From assembly GCA_900489925.1 (NCBI GenBank), contig UEHQ01000002.1:62001-126000 (forward strand): a stretch of DNA of 64,000 nucleotides, given 5' to 3'. This document shows, piece after piece, positions 1-9,500 of the stretch. The notes beneath the pieces are model-generated. The model made no database searches. It worked only from the letters and a program-made list of their open reading frames with translations, and was not told the DNA's origin. The position numbers and the translations under genes were made by a program. How positions within the stretch are numbered: the first letter of the stretch is position 1; each line of letters opens with the position of its first letter. The DNA comes from Hyphomicrobiales bacterium. Its GTDB lineage: Bacteria > Pseudomonadota > Alphaproteobacteria > Rhizobiales > Rhizobiaceae.

Positions 1-1012
1 CCTCGGCATCTGCCTCCATCCGCATCCAGACAAGACCACCCTGCCAGTCATAGAAAGCATCCACGCCCGTCTCGAGGCGGAGCGCGGCGACGAGCTGGTG
101 GCCGATGCTTGGCGCCACCGACACCCGCCAGACCGGCCGCGGCGTTCCGTCCGCATAAGGCAGGACGTCGCGGATCTCCCGCCACAACTGCGCGCTGTCA
201 TTGCTTCCCAAGCGCAAAACCGTTCCAAAGGCCGCCATCGCGTCAGCGAGCTTGTCGGCCCTTGCTTCCACCGATCCGGCAAGGCCTTCGATGCGCAGCG
301 CGGTCGCCTCGCCGGCCGGCAGCGTTCCGTCGAGGAATTTCCAGGTTACCGTCATCGGCAAATGCGCTGCGGCCGACACTTCGACAGGCAGCGCCATTGC
401 CGCAGCCATGGCATTGGCGGCCTCCGCGTCATTGAGGTCCGCAACGAGGATAGTCTCCTCGGTCTTCGGCTTCGGCGGCACGCGGAACGTGACTTCCGTG
501 AGGAAGCCGAGCGTGCCATGCGAGCCGGCCATCAGCTTGACCAGATCGAGGCCAGTCACGTTTTTCATCACCCGCCCCCCGGCCTTGATCGCCTCCCCGC
601 TGCCGTTGACGAAGCGGACGCCGAGCAGACTGTCGCGCGCGGCGCCCGCAACAAGGCGGCGCGGCCCGGATACATTGGCTGCGAAGACCCCGCCGATCGT
701 CGGTTCTCCCGTCGTGCCCATCAGCGGCCGGTGATCCATCGGCTCGAACGCCATCATCTGGCCGTGCTCAGACAGAGCAGCCTTGATTTCGGAGAGCGGT
801 GTCCCCGCCTTGGCCGTCAGCACCATTTCCCCAGGATTATAGGCGACGATCCCGGCAATGTTCGTCGAGCGCAGGCGGCTCGCCGCAGTGACCGCGTTGC
901 CAAAGCCGGCGCGCGTATTGCCACCGCAGATCGCCAGCGCTGTTCCCGCCGCTGCGTGGGCACGAATGATATCGGCGGCATCTTCTTCAGTCGTCGGAAA
1001 CAGGTCGATCAT
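1..1012 (-). CDS. glcE: Glycolate oxidase FAD-binding subunit GlcE (C-terminus cut by window edge)
   Basis: Reading the minus strand from an ATG at 1012 gives an uninterrupted frame to the left edge, 337 residues visible. It begins MIDLFPTTEEDAADIIRAHA and contains the PCMH-type FAD-binding features CGGNTRAGFGN, GEPTIGGVFAANVSGPRR and VMKNVTGLDLVKLMAGSHG. GlcE is the smaller FAD-binding subunit of the GlcDEF complex, which oxidises glycolate to glyoxylate. The ATG overlaps the TGA of glcD as ATGA, so the two are translationally coupled. The Fe-S subunit glcF would be expected next, to the left of the window, but that is inference. The gene looks intact as far as it can be seen; about 60-80 residues should be missing compared with usual GlcE proteins. 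Confidence 0.93.
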   Translation of the reverse strand, partial: MIDLFPTTEEDAADIIRAHAAAGTALAICGGNTRAGFGNAVTAASRLRSTNIAGIVAYNPGEMVLTAKAGTPLSEIKAALSEHGQMMAFEPMDHRPLMGTTGEPTIGGVFAANVSGPRRLVAGAARDSLLGVRFVNGSGEAIKAGGRVMKNVTGLDLVKLMAGSHGTLGFLTEVTFRVPPKPKTEETILVADLNDAEAANAMAAAMALPVEVSAAAHLPMTVTWKFLDGTLPAGEATALRIEGLAGSVEARADKLADAMAAFGTVLRLGSNDSAQLWREIRDVLPYADGTPRPVWRVSVAPSIGHQLVAALRLETGVDAFYDWQGGLVWMRMEADAE

Positions 1013-2448
1013 GCCACCGAACGTCCGTCGAGCGGGAAGACCTTGGACGGATTGAGAATCCAGTCCGGATCAAAGGCGGCGCGGGCTGCCATCTGCTGTG
1101 CAAGATCCGCATCCGAATACTGATGGCGCATCAGGTCGCGTTTTTCGATCCCGACGCCGTGCTCCCCGGTGAGGCAGCCTCCCGCATCGACACAGAGCTT
1201 CAGTATCTCCATTCCGGCGGCCTCGGCACGCGCGGCGTCATCAGGGTCGTTGGCATTGAAGAGGATGAGCGGATGCATGTTGCCATCGCCAGCATGAAAC
1301 ACGTTGGCTACCCTGAGGCCATAGCGGTCGATGATTTCGGACGTCTTCTTCAGCACGTAGGAGAGCTGGCTGAGCGGCACGGTGCCGTCCATGCAGATAT
1401 AGTCGGCGATCCGGCCGGTGGCGCCGAAGGCGGATTTCCGACCCTTCCAGATCAGGGCCGCCTCGGTTGCCGATTGGCATTCGCGAACGGTCTTCACGCC
1501 ATGCTTGCGGGCGATCTCGACGATGCTTGCCAGCATGTCGTCCATCTCCGCCTCGGACCCCTCCACCTCGACGATCAGAAGCGCGCCCACATCCAACGGA
1601 TAGCCGGCCTTCGCGAAGGCCTCGCAAATCTCGATGGCGGGCTTGTCCATGAATTCGATGGCGACGGGAATGATGCCCGACGCAATGACATCGGCCACGC
1701 ACGAGCCCGCTTCCTCGGACGTCTCGAAGCCGAACAGGACGGGGCGCGCGCCTTCCGGCTTGGCGATCAAGCGGACCGTCGCCTCTGTGACGATGCCCAG
1801 CTGGCCTTCATGACCGCAGACGAGGCCAAGCAGGTCGTAGCCGGCCGCATCCAGTCCCTTGCCACCCAGATCGATGACCGTTCCGTCGACGAGAACCATC
1901 TTCACGCCGAGCAGATTGTTGGTCGTCACGCCGTACTTCAGACAGTGGGCACCGCCCGAATTCATCCCGATATTGCCGCCGATAGTGCAGGCGAGCTGTG
2001 AACTCGGGTCCGGCGCATAAAAGAAACCATCGGCGGAAACCGCTTCTGAAATGTTCAGATTGGTGACGCCTGCCTGAACGACGGCCGCCCGGTTCGGCAG
2101 GTCGATATCGAGAATGCGGTTCATCTTCGACACACAGACGACGACCGCGTCCTCCTGCGGGATCGCGCCACCCGAGAGCGACGTCCCTGCCCCGCGCGGC
2201 ACGACGGGCACGCCATAGCGATGGCAGTATTTCATCACGGCAACGACTTCGGCCGTGCTGCGCGGCAGCGCGACGGCTAGCGGCACGCGACGATAGGACA
2301 CGAATGCATCTGTCTCGAACGGCACAAGCTCGCGGGCTTCGTGGACGAGGCATTCCGGCGGCAGCAGATCGATCAGATCGGTGACGATCTGTCGGCGGCG
2401 CGCAAGAACATCGTCGCGCGGGGCGAGAAACGAAATGGCGTCGGACAT
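1009..2448 (-). CDS. glcD: Glycolate oxidase subunit GlcD (FAD-linked oxidase)
   Basis: A 479-residue FAD-linked oxidase, catalytic subunit of the glycolate oxidase complex. The FAD-binding PCMH half shows RGAGTSLSGGAIP near residue 90 and QLACTIGGNIGMNSGGAHC. The C-terminal FAD_oxidase_C half shows HAGDGNMHPLILF and GGCLTGEHGVGIEKRDLM, the family signature. The frame is open upstream to 2529, but the ATG at 2448 has a good GGGAG ribosome-binding site about 8 nt upstream and gives the family N-terminus MSDAISFLAPRDDV, so it is preferred. It is followed by glcE with an ATGA overlap. The divergent LysR gene at 2572 is a candidate regulator. Related D-lactate dehydrogenases share this fold; the adjacent glcE supports glycolate oxidase. 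Confidence 0.95.
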   Translation of the reverse strand: MSDAISFLAPRDDVLARRRQIVTDLIDLLPPECLVHEARELVPFETDAFVSYRRVPLAVALPRSTAEVVAVMKYCHRYGVPVVPRGAGTSLSGGAIPQEDAVVVCVSKMNRILDIDLPNRAAVVQAGVTNLNISEAVSADGFFYAPDPSSQLACTIGGNIGMNSGGAHCLKYGVTTNNLLGVKMVLVDGTVIDLGGKGLDAAGYDLLGLVCGHEGQLGIVTEATVRLIAKPEGARPVLFGFETSEEAGSCVADVIASGIIPVAIEFMDKPAIEICEAFAKAGYPLDVGALLIVEVEGSEAEMDDMLASIVEIARKHGVKTVRECQSATEAALIWKGRKSAFGATGRIADYICMDGTVPLSQLSYVLKKTSEIIDRYGLRVANVFHAGDGNMHPLILFNANDPDDAARAEAAGMEILKLCVDAGGCLTGEHGVGIEKRDLMRHQYSDADLAQQMAARAAFDPDWILNPSKVFPLDGRSVA

Positions 2449-2501
2449 GGCTCTCTCCCTTCGCAAAACAAGGCGTCGACGCCGAGCTGCGAACAGGTTC
2501 G

Positions 2502-2538
2502 GCTTAGCACTTTCCCGAATGCGGCGCAAATGCTAAGC
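2502..2538. promoter_or_regulatory. Inverted repeat in the glcD/LysR divergent intergenic region, possible LysR operator
   Basis: GCTTAGCA at 2502-2509 and its exact reverse complement TGCTAAGC at 2531-2538 are separated by 21 bp in the 123-bp gap between glcD and the divergent LysR gene. LysR regulators commonly bind dyads in such gaps to control themselves and the neighbour. The assignment to this regulator is inference from position. Confidence 0.4.
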
Positions 2539-2571
2539 ACTTATGCCAAAAGAAGAAAATATCAGGGCAAC

Positions 2572-3468
2572 ATGACAAATCTGGGTGATCTCGAAATCTT
2601 CGCCAAGGTCGCGGCGACCGGCAGCATGTCGCTTGCCGGACGTGCGCTTGGCTTCTCGCCAGCCGTCGTTTCCAAGCGCATCAAGAGGCTGGAAGACAGG
2701 CTCGGCACACGGCTCTTGCAGCGCACGACACGGCAGATCTCGCTGACCGAAGCGGGACAAGGATTCTATGATCGCGTGCTCGGCATTCTCGCAGGGCTGG
2801 AGGAAGCGGAGTTCTATATCTCCGGACGCTCGGCGCAGATGCATGGCACGCTCAAGGTCTCAGCCCCGACATCGTTCGGGCGCATGCATATCGCGGCGCA
2901 TCTGAAGGCGTTCATGGACATGCACCCGGCGCTGGCGATCAACCTCGTGCTCAGCGACGAGTTCAGCGATATCGTCGGTGGCGGCTTCGATCTGGCGATC
3001 CGGATCGCCGAATTGACGGATTCCAGCCTCGTCGCGCGACGGCTTGCTCCGGTGCGCCGGTTGCTGTGCGCCTCCCCCGCCTATCTCTCCGCCAACGGCA
3101 CGCCGCAAACGATCGAGGACCTGAAGCACCATCGCTGCCTTCCGGCACACAACAATGATGTGTGGCGACTGGAAGGGCCGGATGGCGCGCTCTCGATGCG
3201 ACCGGAGGGGCTGCTCGTCACCAATTCGAGCGAGGTCATTCGTGAAGCCGTCATTGCCGGGCTCGGTATCGCGCTGCGTTCCACCTGGGATATCGGCGAA
3301 GAGCTGAAAAGCGGGCATCTCGTCCAGGTTCTGCCCGCTTACGAGGGGTCGCGCAACGTGACCCTATCGGCTGTTTATCCGAGCCGGCAGTTCCTGCCTG
3401 CGAAGGTGCGGCTGTTCATCGACTATCTGGCCGACCTTTATGGACCGGTTCCCTACTGGGAGCGCTGA
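2572..3468 (+). CDS. LysR-family transcriptional regulator (divergent from glcDE)
   Basis: A 298-residue LysR regulator. The N-terminal winged helix-turn-helix (about residues 1-60) is typical: LEIFAKVAATGSMSLAGRAL, then SPAVVSKRIKRLEDRLGTRL and LLQRTTRQISLTEAGQGFYDR. The rest is the periplasmic-binding-like effector domain. The frame is open further upstream, but the ATG at 2572 follows an AGGG and matches the family start. It is divergently transcribed from glcD across a short gap with an inverted repeat, so control of glycolate oxidation is plausible but unproven. The C-terminus is only 6 nt from the converging stop of the adenosylhomocysteinase-like gene. Confidence 0.92.
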   Translation: MTNLGDLEIFAKVAATGSMSLAGRALGFSPAVVSKRIKRLEDRLGTRLLQRTTRQISLTEAGQGFYDRVLGILAGLEEAEFYISGRSAQMHGTLKVSAPTSFGRMHIAAHLKAFMDMHPALAINLVLSDEFSDIVGGGFDLAIRIAELTDSSLVARRLAPVRRLLCASPAYLSANGTPQTIEDLKHHRCLPAHNNDVWRLEGPDGALSMRPEGLLVTNSSEVIREAVIAGLGIALRSTWDIGEELKSGHLVQVLPAYEGSRNVTLSAVYPSRQFLPAKVRLFIDYLADLYGPVPYWER

Positions 3469-3474
3469 GCGCTC

Positions 3475-4632
3475 CTAGCGCGCCAGATCGAGATAGGCGG
3501 ATGCCACCATGGCGTCGATATCGGCTGGCACCGGAACAACGCAAGCCTCTGGGCCGACTGCTCGTTTGGCGACCCGCTCGAGGCACCGAACCTGCAGGGT
3601 AAAGCCGAGGTCCATCGATTCCACGGAATTGCCCAAGGGGCGCGGGCCGGCAAGATTGGCCATGTGGCCGCCGCCGAGAACGTGGATCAGACGACCGTCC
3701 TTGAGATGCAGCGTTTCGATGCCATCGGCCTCGTAGCGGCTGATCTCCACCACGTCCTCGTGTTCACGGAACGCGGCGACGTCGATCTCATTCGGGAAGT
3801 GCCCGCCGTTCATCAGGATCGCGCCATCCTTGATCAGCGGAAGGTCGCGCGCGGTGACGATGTCGGGGTGACCCGTCACAGTAATCAGCACGTCCGCCGA
3901 GCGGATCGCCTGGTCGCGCAACGGCGTCATAAAGCCATCAAGATGCGCTTCGAGCGACGTGACCGGATCGATATCGACGACACTGACCTGGGAGAAGGCG
4001 TTGCGAAAACAGGAAGCCGTGCCCTTGCCGCAGGCGCCATAGCCAAAGACGGTAACGCGCTTGCCGTTGGTCGAGCGGTTGGTGAAGCGCATGTAGCTTT
4101 CGAACAGGCTTTGGCCGACGGCGTGCCTGTTCTCGGCGAATTGCTTGATCGGGCTGTCGTTGATCACCAGAATCGGCATGTTCAACTGTTCGCGCATCGG
4201 CAGCAGGCGCGTGCGACCGGACGTCGTCTCCTCCGTACCGCCGAGAAGGCTGGCGTATGGACGTTGCGCGGCGATGGCAAAGAGATCGCCGCCGTTGTCG
4301 AGAAGCAGATCCGGTTTTTCGGCGACGACTGCCTCGAGGCTCTGGTGATGAGCGACCGGGTCGGTCGTCTGCGTTGCGAAGACCGTCACTCCTTGGGCTC
4401 GCAGAAACTCGACCGTCGCGGGCTGGGTGCTGTTGAGGTTGCCTGTGCAGACGAGACGCGCTCCACCGGCCCGCAAGGTCATCAGAAGCGCCACGGTTTT
4501 CGGCTCAAGATGGATGCCGGTGCCGATTGTCAGTCCCTCGAAGGGCCTTGTATTACGAAACTCGGCGGCCGTTGCTTGCAGCAGCCGGCAGCTGCGGCCA
4601 ATCCAGTCAATTCGTGTTGCGCTACTTGTCAT
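3475..4632 (-). CDS. Diverged S-adenosylhomocysteine hydrolase-like protein
   Basis: A 385-residue member of the adenosylhomocysteinase family, which reversibly splits S-adenosylhomocysteine to adenosine and homocysteine using bound NAD. Seen: the substrate-domain histidine context GTGIHLEPKT (His41), the GNLNSTQ loop, TEETTSGRTRL (133-143), NDSPIK with Lys163, and a Rossmann NAD-binding loop VFGYGACGKGTA (195-206). It is shorter than usual bacterial AhcY (about 430-470 aa). The usual DDGGD reads DNGGD, and the KFDN stretch after the active-site lysine reads FAEN. The C-terminal K..HYRY tail is absent. It is probably a paralogue rather than the housekeeping enzyme; its substrate may differ. 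It stands alone, convergent with the LysR gene. Confidence 0.8.
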   Translation of the reverse strand: MTSSATRIDWIGRSCRLLQATAAEFRNTRPFEGLTIGTGIHLEPKTVALLMTLRAGGARLVCTGNLNSTQPATVEFLRAQGVTVFATQTTDPVAHHQSLEAVVAEKPDLLLDNGGDLFAIAAQRPYASLLGGTEETTSGRTRLLPMREQLNMPILVINDSPIKQFAENRHAVGQSLFESYMRFTNRSTNGKRVTVFGYGACGKGTASCFRNAFSQVSVVDIDPVTSLEAHLDGFMTPLRDQAIRSADVLITVTGHPDIVTARDLPLIKDGAILMNGGHFPNEIDVAAFREHEDVVEISRYEADGIETLHLKDGRLIHVLGGGHMANLAGPRPLGNSVESMDLGFTLQVRCLERVAKRAVGPEACVVPVPADIDAMVASAYLDLAR

Positions 4633-4909
4633 GCTCCAGGTCCCTTCGCGTTTGTCGCATTGTTAGACGGAGCCGCGGCGGAGGGACACGGACATATTTC
4701 TGCGGCCGGCGCAGAAAATCTGCCTCCCCGTTTCACCCATAGCCTGAAAATGCTGTGGATTCGGCCGGTCTAACATTAGCCGGCAATCGAATTTAACGAA
4801 AAGTCGCTGTATAAATGCCATAGTCTCGACTTAACGGTGCACGGCCTGACAACGTCGTTGATTGCGACAAGACACAGGCCCATATTAATTCTTGCAGCAT
4901 GACGCGATC

Positions 4910-4959
4910 AGAGCAATTCATGACGGTTTTCTCAAATCGAAACCGAAACGAAACGCTCT
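4910..4959. repeat. Imperfect palindromic element of the AGAGC...GCTCT type
   Basis: Within the 427-bp gap 4633-5059, a 50-nt imperfect stem-loop has outer arms AGAGCAATTC and GAAACGCTCT (8 of 10 positions paired) and inner arms CGGTTT (4924-4929) and AAACCG (4940-4945). Short palindromes ending in AGAGC/GCTCT are common in Rhizobiaceae intergenic DNA. The rest of the gap shows no gene. A weak promoter-like TTGCGA...TATTAAT near 4862-4889 could serve the Nudix gene. Confidence 0.5.
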
Positions 4960-5059
4960 AATGGTAAGTATCAAAGCTGCCGCGCATGCAACGAAACACA
5001 TGGATCGCGCAAGCTCCAGACTGGATATTGTGTAAGCGACCACGAAACGAACGATAAAG

Positions 5060-5584
5060 GTGACCCGACCGTTGACTCTTCTTGCCCGACTGGCCTCTGA
5101 CGTACAGCTGATGTTCCGGCGCCCACCGCGCCAGCAATATGCTGCGCTCTGCTATCGGACGAACGAGAAGACGAAGGCGCTCGAGGTCCTGTTGCTGACG
5201 AGCCGCGACACTGGCCGCTGGGTGATCCCCAAGGGCTGGCCCATGGATGGGCGCACCTCCTATGAAGTGGCAGCGCGGGAAGCCTACGAAGAAGCTGGTG
5301 TCCGCGGGACCGTCGAGAGCGATACGCTCGGATGCTACCATTATCCCAAGGTTCTTAAGAACGGCCTGAAAGTGATCTGCAAGGTCCAGGTTTATGCGCT
5401 TCAGGTTTCGACCGTCGCCAAGAACTTCAAGGAAAAGGGCGAGCGGCGCGTGGAGTGGGTTTCCTGCGACGAAGCGGCGACGCGCGTGAATGAACCCGAG
5501 CTGCGCGATCTGTTCCTCCTGTTTAAGCGCCGCATGACGGAACAGCATGCCGAAAGGGCGCTGACGCAAATTCCGGCGGAATGA
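5060..5584 (+). CDS. Nudix hydrolase
   Basis: A 174-residue Nudix protein starting at a GTG. The family cleaves nucleoside diphosphates linked to another moiety; the context here (QQYAALCYR...VLLLTSR, GRWVIPKGWPMDG) resembles the diphosphoinositol-polyphosphate phosphohydrolase branch. The Nudix box REAYEEAGV carries the catalytic glutamates. The box glycine lies in KGWPM, but the glutamate expected eight positions before the REAYEE arginine is an arginine, so the consensus is incomplete at one variable position. The ribosome-binding site is weak. It precedes the PiT gene by 64 bp and may be cotranscribed with it. The exact substrate cannot be read from the sequence. Confidence 0.88.
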   Translation: MTRPLTLLARLASDVQLMFRRPPRQQYAALCYRTNEKTKALEVLLLTSRDTGRWVIPKGWPMDGRTSYEVAAREAYEEAGVRGTVESDTLGCYHYPKVLKNGLKVICKVQVYALQVSTVAKNFKEKGERRVEWVSCDEAATRVNEPELRDLFLLFKRRMTEQHAERALTQIPAE

Positions 5585-5648
5585 ATCCCGCGATCTTGCG
5601 CCTGCGAACGCCGGGGCGCTAAAGCAGGATTCAGCCACAAGGAACAGC

Positions 5649-7148
5649 ATGCCAGACCGCCCCCCCGTCCTCACCAAAAGAACGCTCGACAAGGACCTCG
5701 ACAGGCTGACGCACGTCGAGGACGCATCGAAGTATGTTTCTCGCAAACTGATAGCACCGGGGATCGGGGTGGTCTTCCTTGGTCTCGCTATGCTGTTTGC
5801 CGGGGTCTACGTCTTTGACCGTCCGGGCGCGGTGCTCGTGATCGCCGCAGCAGCTCTTGCTGCCTATATGGCCTTGAACATCGGCGCGAACGACGTGACC
5901 AACAACGTGGGCGCGGCCGTCGGCGCGCGCGCCATGACGATGGGCCAGGCGCTGGTCATCGCGGCAATCTTCGAGGTCTTGGGTGCAACGATCGCGGGCG
6001 GCGAGGTCGTTAAGACGATATCGTCCAGCATCATCGACGCCGTGCAGGTCCCAGCCGGTCTCTTGGCCTGGATCATGATGGCCGCGCTGATGGCAGCCGC
6101 CTTGTGGATCAACCTCGCGACCTGGATGAACGCGCCTGTCTCGACCACCCACTCGATTGTCGGCGCGGTGATCGGGGCCGGTATCGGCGCTGTTGGCCCC
6201 GGGCCTGTGAACTGGCGGGTCATGATCGAGATCACTTCCAGCTGGGTGACATCACCTCTGATCGGCGGGATCATCGCCGCCGGCATGCTTTTCCTGGTCA
6301 AGACGTTCATCATCTATCGCGAGGACAAGATTGCCGCCGCGACGCGATGGGTGCCTGTACTGATCGCCCTGATGGTCGGCAGCTTCACGGCCTACATGAT
6401 CCTCCAGCTTGAGACGCCGGGCTCATTCTCCTCGCTAAGGATCCTGCTACTGGGCATGGCGGTAGGCTTCATCGCCTGGATCATCGCGCGACCGCTGGTG
6501 CGGCGTCGTGCTCGGGGGCTGGAAAACCGCAACAGTTCGCTTCGTGTGCTCTTCCAGCTGCCACTGATCGGCTCTGCGGCTTTGTTGTCCTTCGCGCATG
6601 GCGCAAACGACGTTTCAAATGCGGTCGGCCCGCTGTCTGCCATCGTGCGCGTATTGATGGGCCACCAGCTTGGGGAAGCCACTGCCCCGCCGCTCTGGGT
6701 CATGCTTATCGGCGCGTTCGGCATGTCGGTCGGCCTGCTGCTGTTCGGTCCGCGCCTGATCAGGCTCGTCGGTGAACAGATCACCAAGCTTAACCCGATG
6801 CGGGCCTATTGCGTGGCGCTTTCGACCGCGACCACCGTCATCGTTGCATCGTGGCTCGGACTGCCGGTGAGTACCACCCATATCGCCGTCGGCTCCGTCT
6901 TCGGCGTCGGCTTCTTCCGCGAATGGTATACGCGCCATTCCAAGCGCCGGGTCGAGTATATTCGCCGAAAGGCGGAGGTCTGGACCGTCGAGGAGCCCGC
7001 GGACCCGAATACGCACGAGGTTCGTCGCCGCTACCTCGTTCGCCGTTCGCATTTCATGACGATCATTGCCGCCTGGGTCATTACGGTGCCGGCGTCGGCT
7101 GCGCTTGCGGCCATGATCTATTGGGTTATGTTCGCGCTCTTTGTCTAA
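5649..7148 (+). CDS. pit: PiT-family inorganic phosphate transporter
   Basis: A 499-residue integral membrane phosphate/cation symporter of the PiT family. Two copies of the family signature are visible, [17 protein letters not shown] in the N-terminal half and [14 protein letters not shown] in the C-terminal half, and PVSTTH occurs twice ([12 protein letters not shown] and [11 protein letters not shown]). This reflects the inverted-repeat architecture. About ten to twelve hydrophobic segments run through the protein, with a charged cytoplasmic loop near residues 425-470 before the last helix. AAGGA lies 5 nt before the ATG. rsmE follows after 13 bp. Confidence 0.95.
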   Translation: MPDRPPVLTKRTLDKDLDRLTHVEDASKYVSRKLIAPGIGVVFLGLAMLFAGVYVFDRPGAVLVIAAAALAAYMALNIGANDVTNNVGAAVGARAMTMGQALVIAAIFEVLGATIAGGEVVKTISSSIIDAVQVPAGLLAWIMMAALMAAALWINLATWMNAPVSTTHSIVGAVIGAGIGAVGPGPVNWRVMIEITSSWVTSPLIGGIIAAGMLFLVKTFIIYREDKIAAATRWVPVLIALMVGSFTAYMILQLETPGSFSSLRILLLGMAVGFIAWIIARPLVRRRARGLENRNSSLRVLFQLPLIGSAALLSFAHGANDVSNAVGPLSAIVRVLMGHQLGEATAPPLWVMLIGAFGMSVGLLLFGPRLIRLVGEQITKLNPMRAYCVALSTATTVIVASWLGLPVSTTHIAVGSVFGVGFFREWYTRHSKRRVEYIRRKAEVWTVEEPADPNTHEVRRRYLVRRSHFMTIIAAWVITVPASAALAAMIYWVMFALFV

Positions 7149-7161
7149 GCAGGGGTTCTTG

Positions 7162-7899
7162 ATGCGCGCAAATTTCCGGATGCAACGCCTGTTCGTCGAC
7201 GCGCCGCTCTCGCTTGGCGGCGCGGCGGAAGCAACAGCCGATCAGTTCAACTATCTCGCCAACGTGCTGCGCATGACCGACGGCGCCGAGATCCTGGTGT
7301 TCAACGGGCGTGATGGCGAATGGAGGGCCCGCCTGTCTTTTCCGAGCCGCAAGCGCATCCTGGTCGTCCCCGAAGAACAGACGCGGCCACAACCTGCGCC
7401 CTCGGACCTGCACTATCTCTTTGCCCCGCTGAAGGTCGGACGGCTCGATTATCTCGTGCAGAAGGCCGTCGAGATGGGTGCCGGCGTGCTGCAGCCGGTG
7501 ATGACCCAGCATGTGCAAGGCAAGATCACCAACCTCGACAAGCTCAAGGCCAACGTTATCGAAGCCGCAGAGCAATGCGGCATCCTCGGCATTCCCGGTG
7601 TCGCCGAGCCGATACGGTTGTTCGACCTGCTGGACGGGTGGCCGGCCGAGCGGCGGATCATCTACTGCGACGAGGGCGATGCCGGGCAAAACCCGCTGCC
7701 CCTGCTGTCCAAAATTACGGAACGGAAGCTTGCGCTGCTGGTCGGTCCGGAGGGCGGTTTCTCCGAGGAAGAGCGTACGCGGCTGCGCAGTCTCGATTTC
7801 GTCACCGCCATCCCGCTTGGCCCGCGAATCCTGCGTGCGGACACCGCTGCCGTGGCGGCGATGGCCGTCATCCAGGCCGCTATCGGCGACTGGAATTGA
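7162..7899 (+). CDS. rsmE: 16S rRNA m3U1498 methyltransferase RsmE
   Basis: A 245-residue SPOUT-class methyltransferase that methylates N3 of U1498 in 16S rRNA using SAM. The N-terminal PUA-like part has [14 protein letters not shown] and HYLANVLR-type positions ([10 protein letters not shown]). The C-terminal trefoil knot shows [13 protein letters not shown] and [19 protein letters not shown], the family signature. The frame is open slightly upstream, but the ATG at 7162 sits 6 nt after a perfect AGGGG and is preferred. It is probably cotranscribed with the PiT gene. Confidence 0.96.
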   Translation: MRANFRMQRLFVDAPLSLGGAAEATADQFNYLANVLRMTDGAEILVFNGRDGEWRARLSFPSRKRILVVPEEQTRPQPAPSDLHYLFAPLKVGRLDYLVQKAVEMGAGVLQPVMTQHVQGKITNLDKLKANVIEAAEQCGILGIPGVAEPIRLFDLLDGWPAERRIIYCDEGDAGQNPLPLLSKITERKLALLVGPEGGFSEEERTRLRSLDFVTAIPLGPRILRADTAAVAAMAVIQAAIGDWN

Positions 7900-7916
7900 T
7901 GGGCAAAAACCTATTA

Positions 7917-7939
7917 AGCAACACCGCTGCTATTTTTTT
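7917..7939 (+). terminator. Weak terminator-like hairpin after rsmE
   Basis: AGCA (7917-7920) and TGCT (7928-7931) can pair around a 7-nt loop, followed by A and seven T residues (7933-7939). The stem is only 4 bp, so the support is mainly the T-run and the position 18 nt after the rsmE stop. Confidence 0.35.
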
Positions 7940-8043
7940 GATCGCCCGTTGAAACAAATTCACTTGCAACATACTTGCGAGCGGTCCTAATCACCCTTCC
8001 ATGTCCGTTTCCCCCGGACGTTCCCCAGATACAGGTTACTTGA

Positions 8044-9417
8044 ATGGCTCGTGACACTACCGACCAGACGCCGCTCTCTTCGGTTCAGGAGCTGACCGAT
8101 TACCTCGCGGCTGGGAACAAGCCGACGGACGCATTTCGCATCGGCACCGAGCATGAGAAGTTCGCCTTCTTCCGTGCCGACAACAGCCCGGTGCCTTATT
8201 TTGGCGAGAGCAGCATTTCCGGCCTGTTGAAGGGACTGCAGGCGAAAAGCGGCTGGGACCCAATTCTCGACGGCGACAACATCATCGGCTTGGCCGAGCC
8301 GAAGGGCATGGGCGCGATTTCGATCGAACCAGGCGGCCAGTTCGAGCTGTCCGGCGCACCTCTGGAAACCATTCACGAGACCTGCAAGGAATCGAACCAG
8401 CATCTGGCAACGCTGCGCGAGATCGCCGAGCCGATGGGCATCCGTTTTCTCGGCATTGGCGGTAGCCCGAAATGGACGCTTGCCGAAACGCCGGTGATGC
8501 CGAAGTCCCGCTACGAGATCATGACCCGCTACATGCCGAAGGTCGGCAGCAAGGGTCTCGACATGATGTACCGGACCTGCACGATCCAGGTGAACCTGGA
8601 CTTCTCGTCCGAGGCCGACATGCGCAAGAAGATGCGCGTCTCGATGAAGCTGCAGTCGCTGGCGACGGCGCTGTTTGCCTCTTCCCCCTTTACCGAAAGC
8701 AAGCTGAACGGCCTCGTGTCTTGGCGCGGCGATATCTGGCGCGACACCGACAACAACCGCTCCGGTCTTCTCGACTTCACCTTCCGCGACGACTTCGGTT
8801 TTCATGACTATGTCGAGTGGGCTCTCGACGTGCCGATGTACTTCATCGTACGCGACGGACGCTACCACGACTGTACGCATGTCACGTTCCGTCAGTTCAT
8901 GAACGGTGCCCTGAAGGGCGAAGTCGCGGCCTGGGAGCCGACGATGGGCGACTGGACGAACCACCTCTCGACGCTGTTCCCCGATGTTCGGCTGAAGCGC
9001 TTCCTCGAAATGCGCGGCGCCGATGGCGGACCGTGGCGGCGGATCTGCGCGCTGCCGGCCTTCTGGGTCGGGCTGCTTTATGATGAGGCGGCGCTTGATG
9101 CGGCCGACATCCTGACCAAGGACTGGACGTTCGATGAAGTCCAGGCACTTCGCAATGCGGTTCCGGTTCAGGGTCTGAAGGCCAAGTTCCGTGGCCATGA
9201 TCTCTACGAAACGGCCCGCGAAGTGATCGCCGTTTCGAAGGCCGGCCTGAAGGCGCGCGGCAAGCTCAACAAGGAAGGTCAGGACGAAACCATCTTCCTC
9301 TCGCCGCTCGACGAAGTCATGGCCAAGAAGGCGACGTTGGCCGAGGATCTGCTGGCGCTGTACCACGGCCGCTGGAATGGCTCGGTGGAACCTGTCTTCG
9401 ACGAGTATCAATACTAA
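8044..9417 (+). CDS. gshA: Glutamate-cysteine ligase (plant/rhizobial type)
   Basis: A 457-residue glutamate-cysteine ligase of the plant/alphaproteobacterial class, first step of glutathione synthesis: ATP-dependent joining of L-glutamate and L-cysteine. Seen: RIGTEHEKFAFF near the N-terminus (glutamate and Mg-ATP binding), ISIEPGGQFELSG, MYRTCTIQVNLDF and GRYHDCTHVTFRQFMNG. The length matches the family. It has its own 144-bp upstream gap and probably its own promoter. A convergent neighbour is absent; the DUF937 gene follows in the same direction after 83 bp. Confidence 0.95.
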   Translation: MARDTTDQTPLSSVQELTDYLAAGNKPTDAFRIGTEHEKFAFFRADNSPVPYFGESSISGLLKGLQAKSGWDPILDGDNIIGLAEPKGMGAISIEPGGQFELSGAPLETIHETCKESNQHLATLREIAEPMGIRFLGIGGSPKWTLAETPVMPKSRYEIMTRYMPKVGSKGLDMMYRTCTIQVNLDFSSEADMRKKMRVSMKLQSLATALFASSPFTESKLNGLVSWRGDIWRDTDNNRSGLLDFTFRDDFGFHDYVEWALDVPMYFIVRDGRYHDCTHVTFRQFMNGALKGEVAAWEPTMGDWTNHLSTLFPDVRLKRFLEMRGADGGPWRRICALPAFWVGLLYDEAALDAADILTKDWTFDEVQALRNAVPVQGLKAKFRGHDLYETAREVIAVSKAGLKARGKLNKEGQDETIFLSPLDEVMAKKATLAEDLLALYHGRWNGSVEPVFDEYQY

Positions 9418-9500
9418 GCGGTTGTAAAAAGCCGTTTGCGCATCCCTTTTTCCGGCTATAGTGGCGCGATTATGCGTCGCAAACCGGGAAAGGGATTTCC

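Noticed and set aside
98..1123. Long plus-strand frame opposite glcE
   Set aside because: Arg/His-rich shadow of the minus-strand glcE/glcD coding sequence; no start signal or family.
3664..4773. 369-codon plus-strand frame opposite the adenosylhomocysteinase-like gene
   Set aside because: Antisense shadow; the minus strand has clear family motifs.
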